64,000 bases of DNA from Aurantiochytrium sp. KH105 (Eukaryota; Sar; Bigyra; Thraustochytrida; Thraustochytriidae), in contig BGKB01000053.1 in the NCBI GenBank assembly GCA_003116975.1, positions 308,346 through 372,345 on the forward strand. The letters run 5' to 3'. A program made the translations under genes and the position numbers. The notes under the pieces are model-generated. The model did not search any database. It saw only the letters and a list, made by a program, of their open reading frames with translations, and was not told where the DNA came from. This document shows, piece after piece, positions 44,144 to 54,992 of the stretch. Positions within the stretch are counted from its first letter, which is position 1. Every line of letters begins with the position of its first letter.

Positions 44144-47100
44144 ATGGCGAACGCTACGTGGCTTGACGCACACGATGTGCCCAGCTGCGCTGCGGCGGGC
44201 ATGTACCATACCGTGGCGTTGACCGAAAATACTAGCGTTGTTGCCTTTGGCAGCAACCTCAAGGGCCAGCTGGGCGTGGGCGAGGGCAAGGGCAAAGCCA
44301 TGCATGAAACAGCAGTCTTTGTCCGGGACCCACGCGTGGTGGACTCGCAAACAACGAGCTGGAAGACCGCACCAATCCAAATTGCGTGCGGTGCCTTGCA
44401 CACGGCCCTCCTGCTCGCCAACGGAGAGCTCTTTGTTTGGGGCCTTGCCGACGGCGGACGACTCGGCATCGACCCAGAGAGAGTAGCCACGCTGTCGAGC
44501 TCATCAACCTCCTCGGCAATTCTCCACGAGCCAACGCGAGTGCCAAGATTTGCAGGACACTTGAGCATTACCCACATTGCGTGCGGAACCGACCACACCC
44601 TTTGCGTCGATCGCGACGGCGACGTTTGGACCTGGGGCATTGGGAGCTATGGCAATTTGGGCCACGGCGGCAACAAGAATGAGACAGAACCACGGCCCGT
44701 GGAGGCGCTCCGAGGCAAGGTCACACGAATGCTTGCGGGAGGCGCCAAGCACTCGGCTTGCGTCACCACCAAGGGCGAGGTATACACGTGGGGCCACGGG
44801 GACAAAGGCCGTCTCGGCAATGGAGTTCAGCGAGGCACGAGCATTCCTGAGCTCGTCGAGGCTCTGCAGCACGAATTCTGCGTCTTTGTCGAGTGTGGAG
44901 AGGCGAACACTGCAGCCATATCCGATGGAGGAGCTCTTTGGACTTGGGGCGCTGGCAGCTATGGGCGTCTGGGCAACGGCGGAGAATCCGACGCATTCCT
45001 TCCCACCAAGGTTGAGGCGCTGATCGGACAAGAGGTAATCATGGTGTCTCTTGGTGTTTTTCACTCACTCGCTGTAACGCGAAATGGAACTCTTTGGGCC
45101 TGGGGCGGAGGGCAATACGGAAAGCTTGGCTTGGAAACTAGCGCCAATGTACTTTCTCCGCGAGCACTTTCCAGCACCAGCTTTCATAATGACACCGTAA
45201 TTCAAGCGTTTGCCGGCGTTTCGCACAGTCTCGCGATTTGCAGCAGCGGATCCATGTACACGTGGGGAGACCCAACCCAGGGCAAGTTGGGCCGAAAGGT
45301 ACAGCAAACACCTGGAGCCGCGACGCAACCTCTGAGTAGGCTATACAGCGCGCCAGAGCCCATTACTCTCCAAGGCGACGTGCAGGGTTTACGTATTACT
45401 CCAGCAAGAACGGGTATGACCCTGCCCGCGCGAGGTCCTGGTGCTTTGGGGAACGAGTACACGAATGCATACGGTGGTGCGAAGAGGCAGAGCCGCAGCG
45501 TGCCTCAAGACGCCAGAGGTACGAGTCGTCATAGTTTCGCGAGCGGCATGGCCGTGGTCCCAATGCAGCGCACCCTCGACGTCAGCAGCAATGCGGTCCA
45601 TCTCATTGCTGCAGGATCAAAACACTCTCTTGTTCTCACATTTAATGGCGCTGTCTTTGCCTGGGGAGGCAACGAATTTGGTCAAGTGGGTGACGGTTCT
45701 CGTGAAGACGTGCGGGTGCCGGTGCGCGTCACATTTGGCAAGTCGTCCACCCAACGAGTCGTTCACGTTGCTGCGGGCGCTAACCACAGTCTTTGCTGTT
45801 TAAATCAGGGCGACACGTATGCCTGGGGACGCGGCAACGAGGCTCAAATAGGGACAGGGTCGACGATCACCGAGACGGTGCCGATTTTGGTCCAAGCCTT
45901 GCAGGGCCATCGCGTGGTCAAGGTGTTTGGTGGGGAGGGTCACAGCGCTGGGCTTTCCGAGGATGGTGCCTTGTTCACATGGGGCGACCCTGACCAGGGT
46001 AAATTGGGCCAAGGACGTATGCTAAGTGAGGCGGACCCGAGCTTTGATGCTCTGGCGCTGCCGCGCGTCGTTCAAGGTCATTTGGCTTCAGTCAAGGTCG
46101 TTGATGCGTCACTTGGCACGAGTCACTCTGCGTGCATTGATAGCGCTGGCAAGGTCTATACTTGGGGTTCAGGATGGCAGGGCAAGCTTGGTTTAGGGAC
46201 CACAGAGAATCAGTACACGCCGCAGCGCGTCCTCGCGCTCCAATTTCTCTCCATGCGGTCCGTCTCGTGCGGCGCGTATCACACTCTGTTCGTCACTGAT
46301 GATGGCGATCTTTATGCGTGCGGACGCGGCGATGCGCGTCTCGGTCTTGGGGAAACGACCGACAAGCTCGTTCCAGAACTCAATGCGACGCTGCGCGCAG
46401 CAGGCGCAACGGTTGCGCGCGCCTGCGCGGCAGAAGAACACTCGCTTGCAGTGACTGTAGATGGTCGTGTGTGGACGTGGGGCAAGAACGCCTACGCCAA
46501 GCTTGGCCTGGGTCATCGTCTTGGCGGCGCGGTGGCGCGCGAGCAGGTCGAATCCATGCCACGCGTCATTGATTCGAGCGTGCTCAGTCTCAACAATGAG
46601 CGGTACGAAAATCGCGACGATATTCGCATGGTCGCTGCCTTTGCCAATCATAGTCTAGCACTGGCACAAGACAGTCGGGTTTATGCATGGGGATCGAATG
46701 GAAACGGGCGTCTTGGGCTTGAGCACGATGGCGCAGCGCGCTTGGGAAGGGTCGTCGAGACGCCTACGTCCGTGCCTCACTTTCAGCAAAGGCTTCAGGA
46801 CCAGCCTGGGACGATGTCTGCCCAGCGCGCCAACGGAGACACGATCCCAAGTACGGCTGCGCGGGACTCGATCATGGGTGAAACCTTGTCGACGACTTTG
46901 GCGGCCCACAGCGAGGCAAAGCACGCAGCTTGGGGCCCTGACGCGGGTGGGTCTCTGGCCGCTTCCTTGGGCGTACTTGGGGCCACGGCAGCGGCTTCGA
47001 CCACATCAAAGCACCTTGGCAACGATGCGGCGGCGCTCGAAGCCCACATCCGGGACTACATGGAGAACGGCAAGGTGCCTCCGCTTTACGTTGTGCAGCT

Positions 47101-49781
47101 GTTTCTCAAGGCTGAGCCTCAGGAACGCCAAGCGCAATCCATTCTCTTTGACAGCAAAGAAAAGGACGAAGCGGAAGATGCTCTCTACCGCTGTTTGATT
47201 GACCTCGTCCTCGCTGAGCGCGACGTGCAGCAGCTTGATTATACGATTGGGCTGACGGTGACGACGACGATTCGCCAATGCGATGTTCCCGGGACCTTGG
47301 GCGGCGTTGGAGCCGTCAACGGTGGCTTTGAAAGTGTGGGTCTGTTTGCTCATGCGCGGGCGAGTGGAGATTGGAACAAGGGAAGCGGTTCTGTAAACTC
47401 TGGGCGAGGTCGCTCGCGAGGCGGGGCCAAATATGCATCAACACTGACGCGCGAAATCGGGGGCCGCATTCCCTCCTATGAGAAGATCTTTGTTCTGCTT
47501 CTCGCAAATCCACGTTATATGATCAACATGTACGAGATTTATGTGTTGCGGCAGCAGGCTCAAAGGAACGAGCAAAGTGCTGAGACGGCTGCGGCAGGAG
47601 CGCGAGGTCAAGAAGCGTCCGAGGCGGAAAGCGTGGCTTTTGCGGTGTTGCCGGCAGGCCCAAGTTGGCGCGACCTTTATTTTGAGCTCGTGGAAAGTGT
47701 GTACGCCTTTGGAGACGCGCACTGCAACCACTTGCTAATGGTGTTGGCGAGGTCTGTGCTTCGCCGAGAGCTCGAAGCCTTTTCGAGCACAGAGAATTTT
47801 CCTCGGTCTGTGGCAGACGACTCGTATGCTGCTGCGGACCATGTGCACGAAGATCATGCGCAGCACGCCTTTTCCCATCATCAGATGCACAGCGAGGACA
47901 AGGATATGCGGCGCTCGTTGCGCTCGTTTCTTGATGAGAGCAGAGGGCAGTGCAGTTCTTTTCAGGAACTTGCGACGCGCTTCTTTTCACAGGACGCAGT
48001 GACAACGTGGCTGCGCGAGAGCTTTGCGTCCACCATTACGGACCTACACCGTGGCCACCAGTCACGCACAGCCTCGGGCGAGGAGCTTCGGCTGAGCTTG
48101 GATCCGATTCGAATCTACAATGAGCTGCACGGCGACCCTGACGCTTCGTTGTCCATGAATTCTGCCCGGGCCGCACAGGTTCGCGAGGAGTACGCGAATT
48201 ATCCTGATGTGCGGCTGGAGCTGGACACTCGAATCGGGCTATTGAATGAGGTAACGCTTGTTTTCTTGAATCAGATCTCCAAGGCAGTCTCGGGCATCCC
48301 GAACGATGTGAAACTGTTTTGCAGGTTGTACCACGACGAATTACAGCGACACTTTGAATACGACACAGAAGCGGCTCCGATTCGGTACGATCAGGCCGTG
48401 GCTAAATTTCTCGTGGATTATTTGCTCCGTCCTGCGTTTCTCTCGCCGAAACAGAGACATTTGGTACCACGGCATTTTGACACAATCACGCCGCAGCAGC
48501 ACCAGAACATGGTGCAAGTGGTCAAGCTCTTGCAGGCCATCGTGTTGGGGCGCCCGTATCGCAAGGAGCGTCTTGAGCCCCTCAATGTTGCCATTCGCCA
48601 GCACCACGCACAGGTGCAGACGATGGTCAATGATTTGCTCAATGCTCCGAGCAACCTGGAGGATGCGCTGTACACGGATTTGATCATGGAATACTTGCGG
48701 CCACGAGGAGACTCCCTGCGACTGCGGGCGTCCCTGCGAAGCCTTCGATTTGTGCGTTTTGCCTTGCACCACCCGTCCTCTCGACTCATTTGTTCCGAGG
48801 AAGACCCGCTTGCTCGCGTGGTTTCTGAGTCAGGAGGTATTTTGTCGGACACTACGGACAGGATTGGCGCCGAAAATTTTGCACGAGAGGTGGTTTTGTC
48901 AAAGGACGACGAAAATTTTAAAGTCAATGTTGCCGTGGAAATGCGTTTCCTCGAGCTCGATCCCGATGCTGCAATGGAGGCCCGGCTTCGCTTCGATGAT
49001 GCAGAAGGGGAAATGGCCCCTCAGGGTTTTCGTCTTCGCGCTGGGCTCCGGCTGGACCCTGTTTCGATGGTTCCCGTGCCTTCCTGGATGCTCGACCGTG
49101 CGATGAAGTCAGCCGAGGCGCTCGAAGACCTTGATTTGGGGCAGTCGACGTCGGAGGTGGAAAAGGTGAAACGCGAGTTGGTGGATCTTCCAGAGTTGCC
49201 GCCGACGGGAGAGTGGAGCGCATTTCGCGATGGCCTCGAGGTGCGATTGGAAGAGGAGGTCAAGAGATTCGAGTTTGTGCGCGCCGCCGAAATGCATCGC
49301 GTCATTCTGCGTCTAACAGAGCTCGAAGGCGCACATGGGCCAGAAGCTCATGAGAACTTGCTCCGGCAGCTTTTGAGCTCCCTTCTGCAGAGACGCAAGG
49401 CGGCCCTTCGGCTGCACCACCAGCACGCCGAGGCGCGGTTTTTAGAAAAGCGCGCAGAGGCTCGTTTGGCCGAGATTGCGGTGCAGCGGTCAGCGCTCGA
49501 AGATTACATGCGCTCGCTGCGGCTTCGCGTCGTTTCGACAGGACCGGGAGGCGATTCGATGGCTTCGTTTTCAGCGAACTTTCAGAGCCGGCATGGCAGG
49601 GAAAACGAGTCCGGTAATGATATGTCCCCGCGTCGTCGTGGTTCGTCCGGGTTTAAACGCTCGAGTCAGGGGAGTAAACTCCAATCGCTCCTCGCCATCG
49701 AAAATGTTGGCATTGGGGCGTATAATAAGTTTACTTTGACCAAGCTGGTCGAGTCGGGCGTTGTCACACAGGTTGGTGGAA

Positions 49782-49820
<39 letters not shown>

Positions 49821-50218
49821 GGAGCAGGAGCAGGAGCAGCGGCAGCAGCAACAACTATAGAGCCAATGGCTCTCTTCCAGGTCACTCGGATGGAAATGTG
49901 GCCAAGGGAAGTGGGCATCAGGGTATCAGAAAGGAAACGCTAGCGCAGGGCCGAGGTGCCGAGGTTTTTGCGAGGTCGAGAGCATTGGTGAAGCTATTGT
50001 TTTTTTCGAAGAACACTGGCGAATTTTTGGTTTTTGTAGTTTTGCGTCCCGGGACGCTTCTGGACAGTTTCGAGATCAGCATCCCGCAACTCATGGAGAT
50101 GGAGCGAACTTTGCGACAGACCTTTCGTCCGAGCGCAAAGCTGCCAATCGAATTTTCGGTCTCGCGGGTCAAAACTCTACTCGAAGAAATTGCCATGAAG
50201 ATGATTATGCCCCGGTGA
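44144..50218 (+). CDS. RCC1-repeat protein fused to IQGAP-type RasGAP domain
   Basis: A 2,024-residue intronless ORF; ATG in good context (CGACCATGGCG). Residues ~1-870 hold a long series of RCC1 blades (VVAFGSNLKGQLGVG, DVWTWGIGSYGNLGHGGN, VYTWGHGDKGRLGNG, LWTWGAGSYGRLGNGG, VFAWGGNEFGQVGDGS and more), about two seven-bladed propellers. A helical region begins ~960 (HIRDYMENGKVPPLYVVQLF). Then comes a RasGAP core: FGDAHCNHLLMVLARSVLRR (~1190), LYHDELQRHFEYD (~1395), FLVDYLLRPAFLSPKQRHLV (the 'FlRfinPAivsP' motif), and LNVAIRQHHAQVQTMVNDLL. Coiled coil ~1750-1810, poly-Gly/Ser linker, and an IQGAP-like RasGAP C-terminal domain ~1850-2024 (NKFTLTKLVESGVV, LVKLLFFSKNTGEFLVF). It may act as a Ras/Rho-family regulator; whether the GAP is active is open. 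A GTGAGT overlaps the stop codon. Confidence 0.85.
49784..49817 (+). repeat. GGC trinucleotide repeat encoding poly-Gly
   Basis: About eleven GGC codons in frame, followed by AGC/AGG-rich codons (Ser/Arg). They form the linker before the C-terminal domain of the RCC1-RasGAP protein. Confidence 0.93.
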
Positions 50219-50379
50219 GTGGAGAAAAAAGAAATGAAAGAAAGGCTAACTTTGTCATTTGTATCATCATTCAACTTTCTTGTCTCTGCGCTCTTGTGAT
50301 GTTGGCAATGAAATCCACGCGCACATGAGACAAGCGCGGGTGCTTTTAGAAAGAGAGGGAGAAAGATTGGGCTGAAATT
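50219..50379. other. Convergent 3' spacer RCC1-RasGAP/SFT2
   Basis: 161 nt between two stop codons. No gene. Confidence 0.6.
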
Positions 50380-51147
50380 CTATGAAAACATACTCTGGAA
50401 CATGCGAACGATCCCCTTTGCACAGGGCCAGCACACATTGCGGATGACCTGCTTGATGAAGGATCCAATGAGTCGGAGCCCGTAGCGCCCGCCTGGAAGA
50501 TTGCCAAAAGCATAGTAGCCCAGTGCGCAAACCTGGACGACGGAAAAGAACATAACGAATACATAGGAGCGCATGACGAGGCAGGCGTAGAGCGTGCCAA
50601 AGATGGAGAGAAAGTAAGCCAGGGTAAAAGGGAGCTGCGAGCCGCTACACACGGACTTTAACCATGCCGACGGTCCCTTGATGAGTGCAAAGGCTGACAT
50701 GTAGCACACGGAACCCATGGTAAAGGAAAAGGCGAATTTCGCGGGGAAAACGACGATGACGCTCGTAAAGAAGAAAGCCAGCAAGAAGAAGAACATGCTC
50801 AGGGAAAGAAGCAAGACAAACCCACGGAAGCGCTCTGAGCGCGAAAGGGCGTTCCATGATTCTCCCTCTCCTGTGGCGGGTTTGTTTTGCTCGAGTGCGT
50901 CGACGTCATCGCCGGCCTCAAGGTCGACTGTGGCGAGCGAAGTGCCTGCAAAGATGCTAGAGCGGCCGACGGAGCGCATGCCCGCCTGCACGGAGTCTCC
51001 GAGGGCTGAGAGGTTGCCTGGAAATGCAAAGCCTGCAAAAGGGCTTGGCGCCGTGGCCGTCGACGGTGTATTTGCGCCCTGTCCATGAAGAGTAGCCGTC
51101 GGATCTGCCTCGTAGGCGGCCATGAACTCTCCAAAGGAAGACGACAT
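50380..51147 (-). CDS. SFT2-type vesicle transport protein
   Basis: 255 residues, start at 51147 (MSSSFGEFMAAYEADPTATL). The N-terminal ~100 residues are soluble, Ala/Gly/Ser-rich. The SFT2/Got1 domain then has four transmembrane segments: RFRGFVLLLSLSMFFFLLAF, PAKFAFSFTMGSVCYMSAFA, QLPFTLAYFLSIFGTLYACL and YVFVMFFSVVQVCALGYYAF, with the conserved LSRSERFRGF entry and FNLP-type FGNLPGGRYG exit. SFT2 proteins are Golgi membrane proteins helping endosome-to-Golgi vesicle fusion with the SNARE Sed5. The C-terminus after the last helix is basic. It is divergent from the RNF25-like gene. Confidence 0.92.
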   Translation of the reverse strand: MSSSFGEFMAAYEADPTATLHGQGANTPSTATAPSPFAGFAFPGNLSALGDSVQAGMRSVGRSSIFAGTSLATVDLEAGDDVDALEQNKPATGEGESWNALSRSERFRGFVLLLSLSMFFFLLAFFFTSVIVVFPAKFAFSFTMGSVCYMSAFALIKGPSAWLKSVCSGSQLPFTLAYFLSIFGTLYACLVMRSYVFVMFFSVVQVCALGYYAFGNLPGGRYGLRLIGSFIKQVIRNVCWPCAKGIVRMFQSMFS

Positions 51148-51932
51148 CCTTTTTATTTGGTGGGGAGAAGGGACGAGAGGGTGCTTGAGGAAAGCCGCGT
51201 TGCCAGCGAGCTAGGTCGCGCGCGCAGTCCAAGACTGTCTTTGTTCTTTTCGCTCGCTCGGCTCAGGCCCCGAACCGTAGCGGCGCCAGAGGAGCTCTCC
51301 CTCTACGCGCTTCGCGCCTGGCTGCACGCCTAGCGCCCGGCCGGCCGCACGAACGGTGTCTGGGCGCGTCGCGGGCGGCCCGTGCTGAGGCGGACGGCAG
51401 CTCCAGAGCCAGGTGAGCACGGCGTGCACGCCGCCAAAGTCCACGTGGGCGAAGAAGTCGATGCGGCCTCGCGTATCGTGCACGAAACAAGGATGGCGAG
51501 AATGGCAAAGCAGGTCCCATCTCCGAGGGATGCGCGGAAAAAGGACCGCTGGCAGAGCAGGAGCAAAGCAGAGCATAAACGGCGACGAAGGAGCGCGAGC
51601 GAGCGAGCGGGCGTGCGTGCGTACGGGCGCGCGTGCGTGCGTGCTTGCGTGCGTGCGTAACGTGCGTAGACGAAGCAAGACCCGCGCGGGTCGTTCCGTC
51701 GCGGCGCCTGCCAACGAGAGAAGGGAGAGGGCTCTCGAGGCTCGCGAGGCAACGAAAGCAACGAAAGCAAAGGGCCTTCTGCGAACTGACAGTGAAGGGC
51801 TGCGAGCTCAGGAGACCTACGACGAGCGCGCTGAGAGCAAAGAGCCGAGGCAAGAGAGAAAAGGGAGCGACGGTAAACGTGGCAGGCTCGTTCGTGCGGT
51901 GATCTCTCTGAAGGAGACGCGTCATCGATATC
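51148..51932. other. Divergent region SFT2/RNF25-like with GCGT repeats
   Basis: About 785 nt, GC-rich, with GAGCGAGCGAGCGGGCGTGCGTGCGT-like tetranucleotide repeats at 51596-51668. Open frames here are arginine/alanine-rich and not conserved-looking. Presumed shared promoter. Confidence 0.5.
51596..51668 (+). repeat. GCGT/GCGA tetranucleotide tract
   Basis: Alternating GAGC and GTGC/GCGT units with interruptions, intergenic. Confidence 0.85.
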
Positions 51933-53333
51933 ATGACGTCTTGGAATGCAGAGGAAAACGATTCGGAGCTCGAGCAAGAGCTCGAGCTCTTGCAAGCCAT
52001 GTACACCCCAGAGGAACTGCGCGTGGAGCCACGAGAAGACGACGACGCCAACGACGCGGGAAAAGATGCAGCCGTAATTCTCGAAGTCGCGCTGGAGCAT
52101 GTGCGCGCGACGTTTCGATTCGAGCTTCCGGCTCGATTCCCGCTGGCGGCTGCGCCGCGCGTGAGTCTGGCGCGCAGCCGCGGCCTCGTGGACTCGGAAG
52201 AGCTGGAGATGCGACAACGTCTCGAGGCCCAAATCGCAGAGACGTTTGAGGCGATGGGACGCTACAGTCTGGTGGATCTTTTGCTGTTGGCCAAAGACTT
52301 GGTCCAGGAATGCAGTGACCAGGGTGGAACGTGTGCGATTTGTCTCTGCGAACTGGAGCCGAGCGACTCCGCGTTTCGAGCGAATTGCTGGCACACCTTT
52401 CACCGCGCGTGCTTTGCGGCGTGGTACAAGCAGGTAGAGGCCCGGCGAACGCAGGCTGGGACAGCGCACTCGCAGGCCTCGCTCCAACGGAAACAGGCGC
52501 TTAGCGCGCTGACTGCGCGTGTGACGGAGCGAGAGACCTCTGTCGCCAAGGCTGAGGCCCGTGTGGAGAACCTTCGTGAAGAAAAGGAGCGCTTGCAGGC
52601 CTTGGCAGACTTTATTGATGCAGGTGGTGATGCAGCTCATTTCGAAGCGATTGCAGCCGGTGAGGAAACCATGACTGCAAGCGCGGCCCGAAAGCGTGCG
52701 AATGCGGTCGATGCCGACGCGAAACGCGCGCGCGGCGAGGTAGGTCCAAGTCGCGCAAAGCTCCGCAAAGCTAGGGAGGAGCTTGCCGCGATGGAGTCCG
52801 AGCACAAGGCCAAGGCTTCCTTGGAAGAGCAGCAGGGCATGGACTGTCCAATGTGCAAGGTGCCCATTGCGTACGAGGAATTTTGCGACTCCCTCGAAGG
52901 TGCTTTGTCGGCGCTAACGCAAGGTGGCAAGGACAGCAGCGGGACGTTTGTGCCGCGCGCCTGGGCAGAACGAGGCGAGAATGGCGAGGGTAGCAACGGC
53001 TCAAAGCAGGGCATTTCAGGGGCGCAGTTGACGAATGAGCAGCGGGAGCTCTTTGCTCGTCAAGCAGCGGAACGTCAGGCTCTCTTTGAACAGCAACGTC
53101 TCAAGGGTGGGATTATTGACGCTAACGACGCAGCGGGAGACTTTGTTCGAATAGATGCTGAGACCGAGGCCGCGCGCGCGGCGCCCATGTCGGTCGATCC
53201 GCCGCTGTCAAGGTCATCGTCTGCCTCCTCCACGTCGAAAGATGGTGTAGACACGGATCGGGGTGATGCGGCTCCCCGTGGCAAGCGCGGACGTGGGAGG
53301 CGACGAGGAGGCAAGGGCGGCGCGCGCACTTGA
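51933..53333 (+). CDS. RNF25: RNF25-like RWD-RING E3 ubiquitin ligase with a coiled coil inside the RING
   Basis: 466 residues. RWD domain ~10-125: SELEQELELLQAMYTPEELR, ILEVALEHVRATFRFELPAR and FPLAAAPRVSLARSRGL. The RING starts at ~130: TCAICLCELEPSDSAFRANC, WHTFHRACFAAWYKQVEARR. The last Cys pair (MDCPMCKVPIAYEEF) comes only at ~300, after a long Glu/Ala/Lys coiled coil. The tail has RQALFEQQRLKGGIIDANDA, matching the 'ERGGIID' box of animal RNF25, which secures the family call. RNF25 works with UBE2D/UBE2E enzymes and in animals acts on stalled ribosomes and NF-kB signalling. The basic end RGKRGRGRRRGGKGG may bind RNA. The separation of the final Cys pair is far longer than in animals. 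Confidence 0.88.
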   Translation: MTSWNAEENDSELEQELELLQAMYTPEELRVEPREDDDANDAGKDAAVILEVALEHVRATFRFELPARFPLAAAPRVSLARSRGLVDSEELEMRQRLEAQIAETFEAMGRYSLVDLLLLAKDLVQECSDQGGTCAICLCELEPSDSAFRANCWHTFHRACFAAWYKQVEARRTQAGTAHSQASLQRKQALSALTARVTERETSVAKAEARVENLREEKERLQALADFIDAGGDAAHFEAIAAGEETMTASAARKRANAVDADAKRARGEVGPSRAKLRKAREELAAMESEHKAKASLEEQQGMDCPMCKVPIAYEEFCDSLEGALSALTQGGKDSSGTFVPRAWAERGENGEGSNGSKQGISGAQLTNEQRELFARQAAERQALFEQQRLKGGIIDANDAAGDFVRIDAETEAARAAPMSVDPPLSRSSSASSTSKDGVDTDRGDAAPRGKRGRGRRRGGKGGART

Positions 53334-53630
53334 CTGACAAATCGACTGACTGTCTGATGAAGATGTGTCTAGGTCGTTGCTCCCTCCCATTTGGTTGACA
53401 GTGAATGAATTGTATTCTAAGCTTTTATTTTTCCTTTTTAAGGTGTCATCGCCGAGTGTTGGTCGAGCTCTCAAAGCACGGAGTCTCCAACGTTCCACAC
53501 GCGAAAAGGAGCAATGTACTTTTGCTTTCAAGGTCAGATTTGATCGATTCTTCCTTGCAAGCATTTCTGCGATCGAAAAAAAAACGCGCGCCTTGACGAA
53601 TGTAAAGACGACTTACGTGGTCATGTGCCA
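53334..53630. other. Convergent 3' spacer RNF25-like/LpxD-like
   Basis: Just under 300 nt, A/T-richer than the genes. No gene. Confidence 0.55.
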
Positions 53631-54480
53631 TTAGATTTCTTTGGCATCGTCACGTGCGGATGCTGCAAGCTTGCGAAGAAGAATGCTCTGGCGATGGAAT
53701 TGGCGAATCGGCACGGCAGGGAGACCACCAACCTTGGCGTTTTCCTCGACATCGGCCATGACGCCTGATTTGGCAGCAATTTGCGCGCCATTACCGATCT
53801 TGAGGTGTTGTGCGATACCAGCCTGGCCCCCAATGAGAACACCATTGCCAACAGTGGTGCTTCCAGCAATGCCGACTTGGGCCGCAATGAGGCAGCGTGC
53901 ACCGATATTCACATTGTGACCAATTTGGATCTTTTTTTGTGGTGGGGAGACGAAAGGGTAGCCGTGAGTCAACAGTTTGGACTCGAACGCAGACGCGATG
54001 AGGGCACTTACGAGGTTGTCGAGCTTTGTTCCGGGTCCGATTTCAGTGTCGCGCCAGCTCCCGCGATCAATGGTACAATTTGCGCTGCATGTGTCGTCAA
54101 GTGAGTATTCGTTGCGTGCCCACTGCCACGTGCACAAAAAGGAAAGGAGAGGAAACGTACCCGATCTCGACATCGTGGTGCAGAACGACCCGAAGCGTTT
54201 GAGGTTTTTTAGCGTGGTCGGCGTCCTGAACAATGTGAAAACCAAATCCATCCTGGCCCACACACGTCCCCGGATGCAGCACGCAGCGGTCTCCGACGGT
54301 GGCGTGCTGCAAGACGACGCCTGGCCCCACGTGGACATCTTCGCCCAGATCGACGTCCGGGCCCACGACGGCGTGCGCGCCCACGACGCTGCGCGCGCCG
54401 ACCACAACGGGCGGCACGAGCGCTGCCGTCGCGTGCACTCTGGCGGACGCCGCGACACGGGCGGCCGCGCTCGGGCTCAT
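53631..54480 (-). CDS. lpxD: LpxD-like UDP-3-O-acyl-glucosamine N-acyltransferase (three exons)
   Basis: Exon 1 54161-54480, exon 2 54012-54084, exon 3 53631-53930. The introns, 54085-54160 (GTACGT...TGCAG) and 53931-54011 (GTAAGT...AAAAG), are 76 and 81 nt. The spliced product is 230 residues. Left-handed beta-helix hexapeptides run throughout: [45 protein letters not shown], then across the splices [60 protein letters not shown], and [23 protein letters not shown] holds the His equivalent to the catalytic His of bacterial LpxD. LpxD makes the lipid A precursor; plants keep this pathway in mitochondria. The ~100-residue N-terminal uridine-binding domain of bacterial LpxD is not visible; either it is lost or an upstream exon is missed. 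LpxA is a less likely alternative, since the 'DGFGF' box is LpxD-type. Confidence 0.85.
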
Positions 54481-54988
54481 CTCCGTGCGAGAGGTCTCGT
54501 TCGAGCACTTTGTAGTCTGACTAAACGTGAAGACCCCAAAATGACGACCCCGTCACGACGAACTTGCGGCAGCGGACCTCGAGCTCCAAACTGCGAGCTT
54601 TCAAGCTGCACGGGCGTCAAGCCGGCTCGAGGCGCTTGGCAGGGTCTGTGGATCCCCGCGTCGAGGACATCCTTTTGCTGCGTGCCTGCCTTCCTGTCTG
54701 CGCTCAGCTACGAAAGAGACCCCCGCCTCGCGGCCCCGGCGCCGCCCCGCTGGAGCGCGTGTCGAGCGGGAGAGCGAGGCGGTCTGCGCGGCAGCGTCTG
54801 CGCGGCAGCGGCTCGCTGCGGCGGACCGGGAGAATGCGTTCTGCGCGTCAGCCAGGGTGAACGGGGTACATGAACTCGGACTGTGAATCCGCGGAGCCTC
54901 GCCGCCTGACCGTGTCAGCCAGAGGAGAGGGACGACGGTGCGGTGCATAGACTGGCACTGACAGTGAGTGCATGAGTAACGACGAGGA
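54481..54988. other. Divergent region LpxD-like/golgin
   Basis: About 500 nt, GC-rich. It could contain an unseen first exon of the lpxD-like gene: frames upstream of 54480 remain open for ~20 codons (SNETSRTE). It also holds a six-codon upstream ORF for the golgin at 54972-54992. Confidence 0.5.
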
Positions 54989-54992
54989 ATGA
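54972..54992 (+). promoter_or_regulatory. Upstream mini-ORF overlapping the golgin start
   Basis: ATG at 54972 opens MSNDEE and stops at TGA 54990-54992. That stop overlaps the golgin ATG (54989-54991) in an ATGA arrangement. If transcribed, it could limit or couple initiation of the long ORF. The alternative golgin start at 55091 (MAGDGELS) would be unaffected. Confidence 0.35.

Noticed and set aside
50210-50225. Intron at the GTGAGT overlapping the RCC1-RasGAP stop
   Set aside because: No acceptable acceptor and coding continuation before the convergent SFT2 gene; the protein already ends with a complete-looking C-terminal domain.
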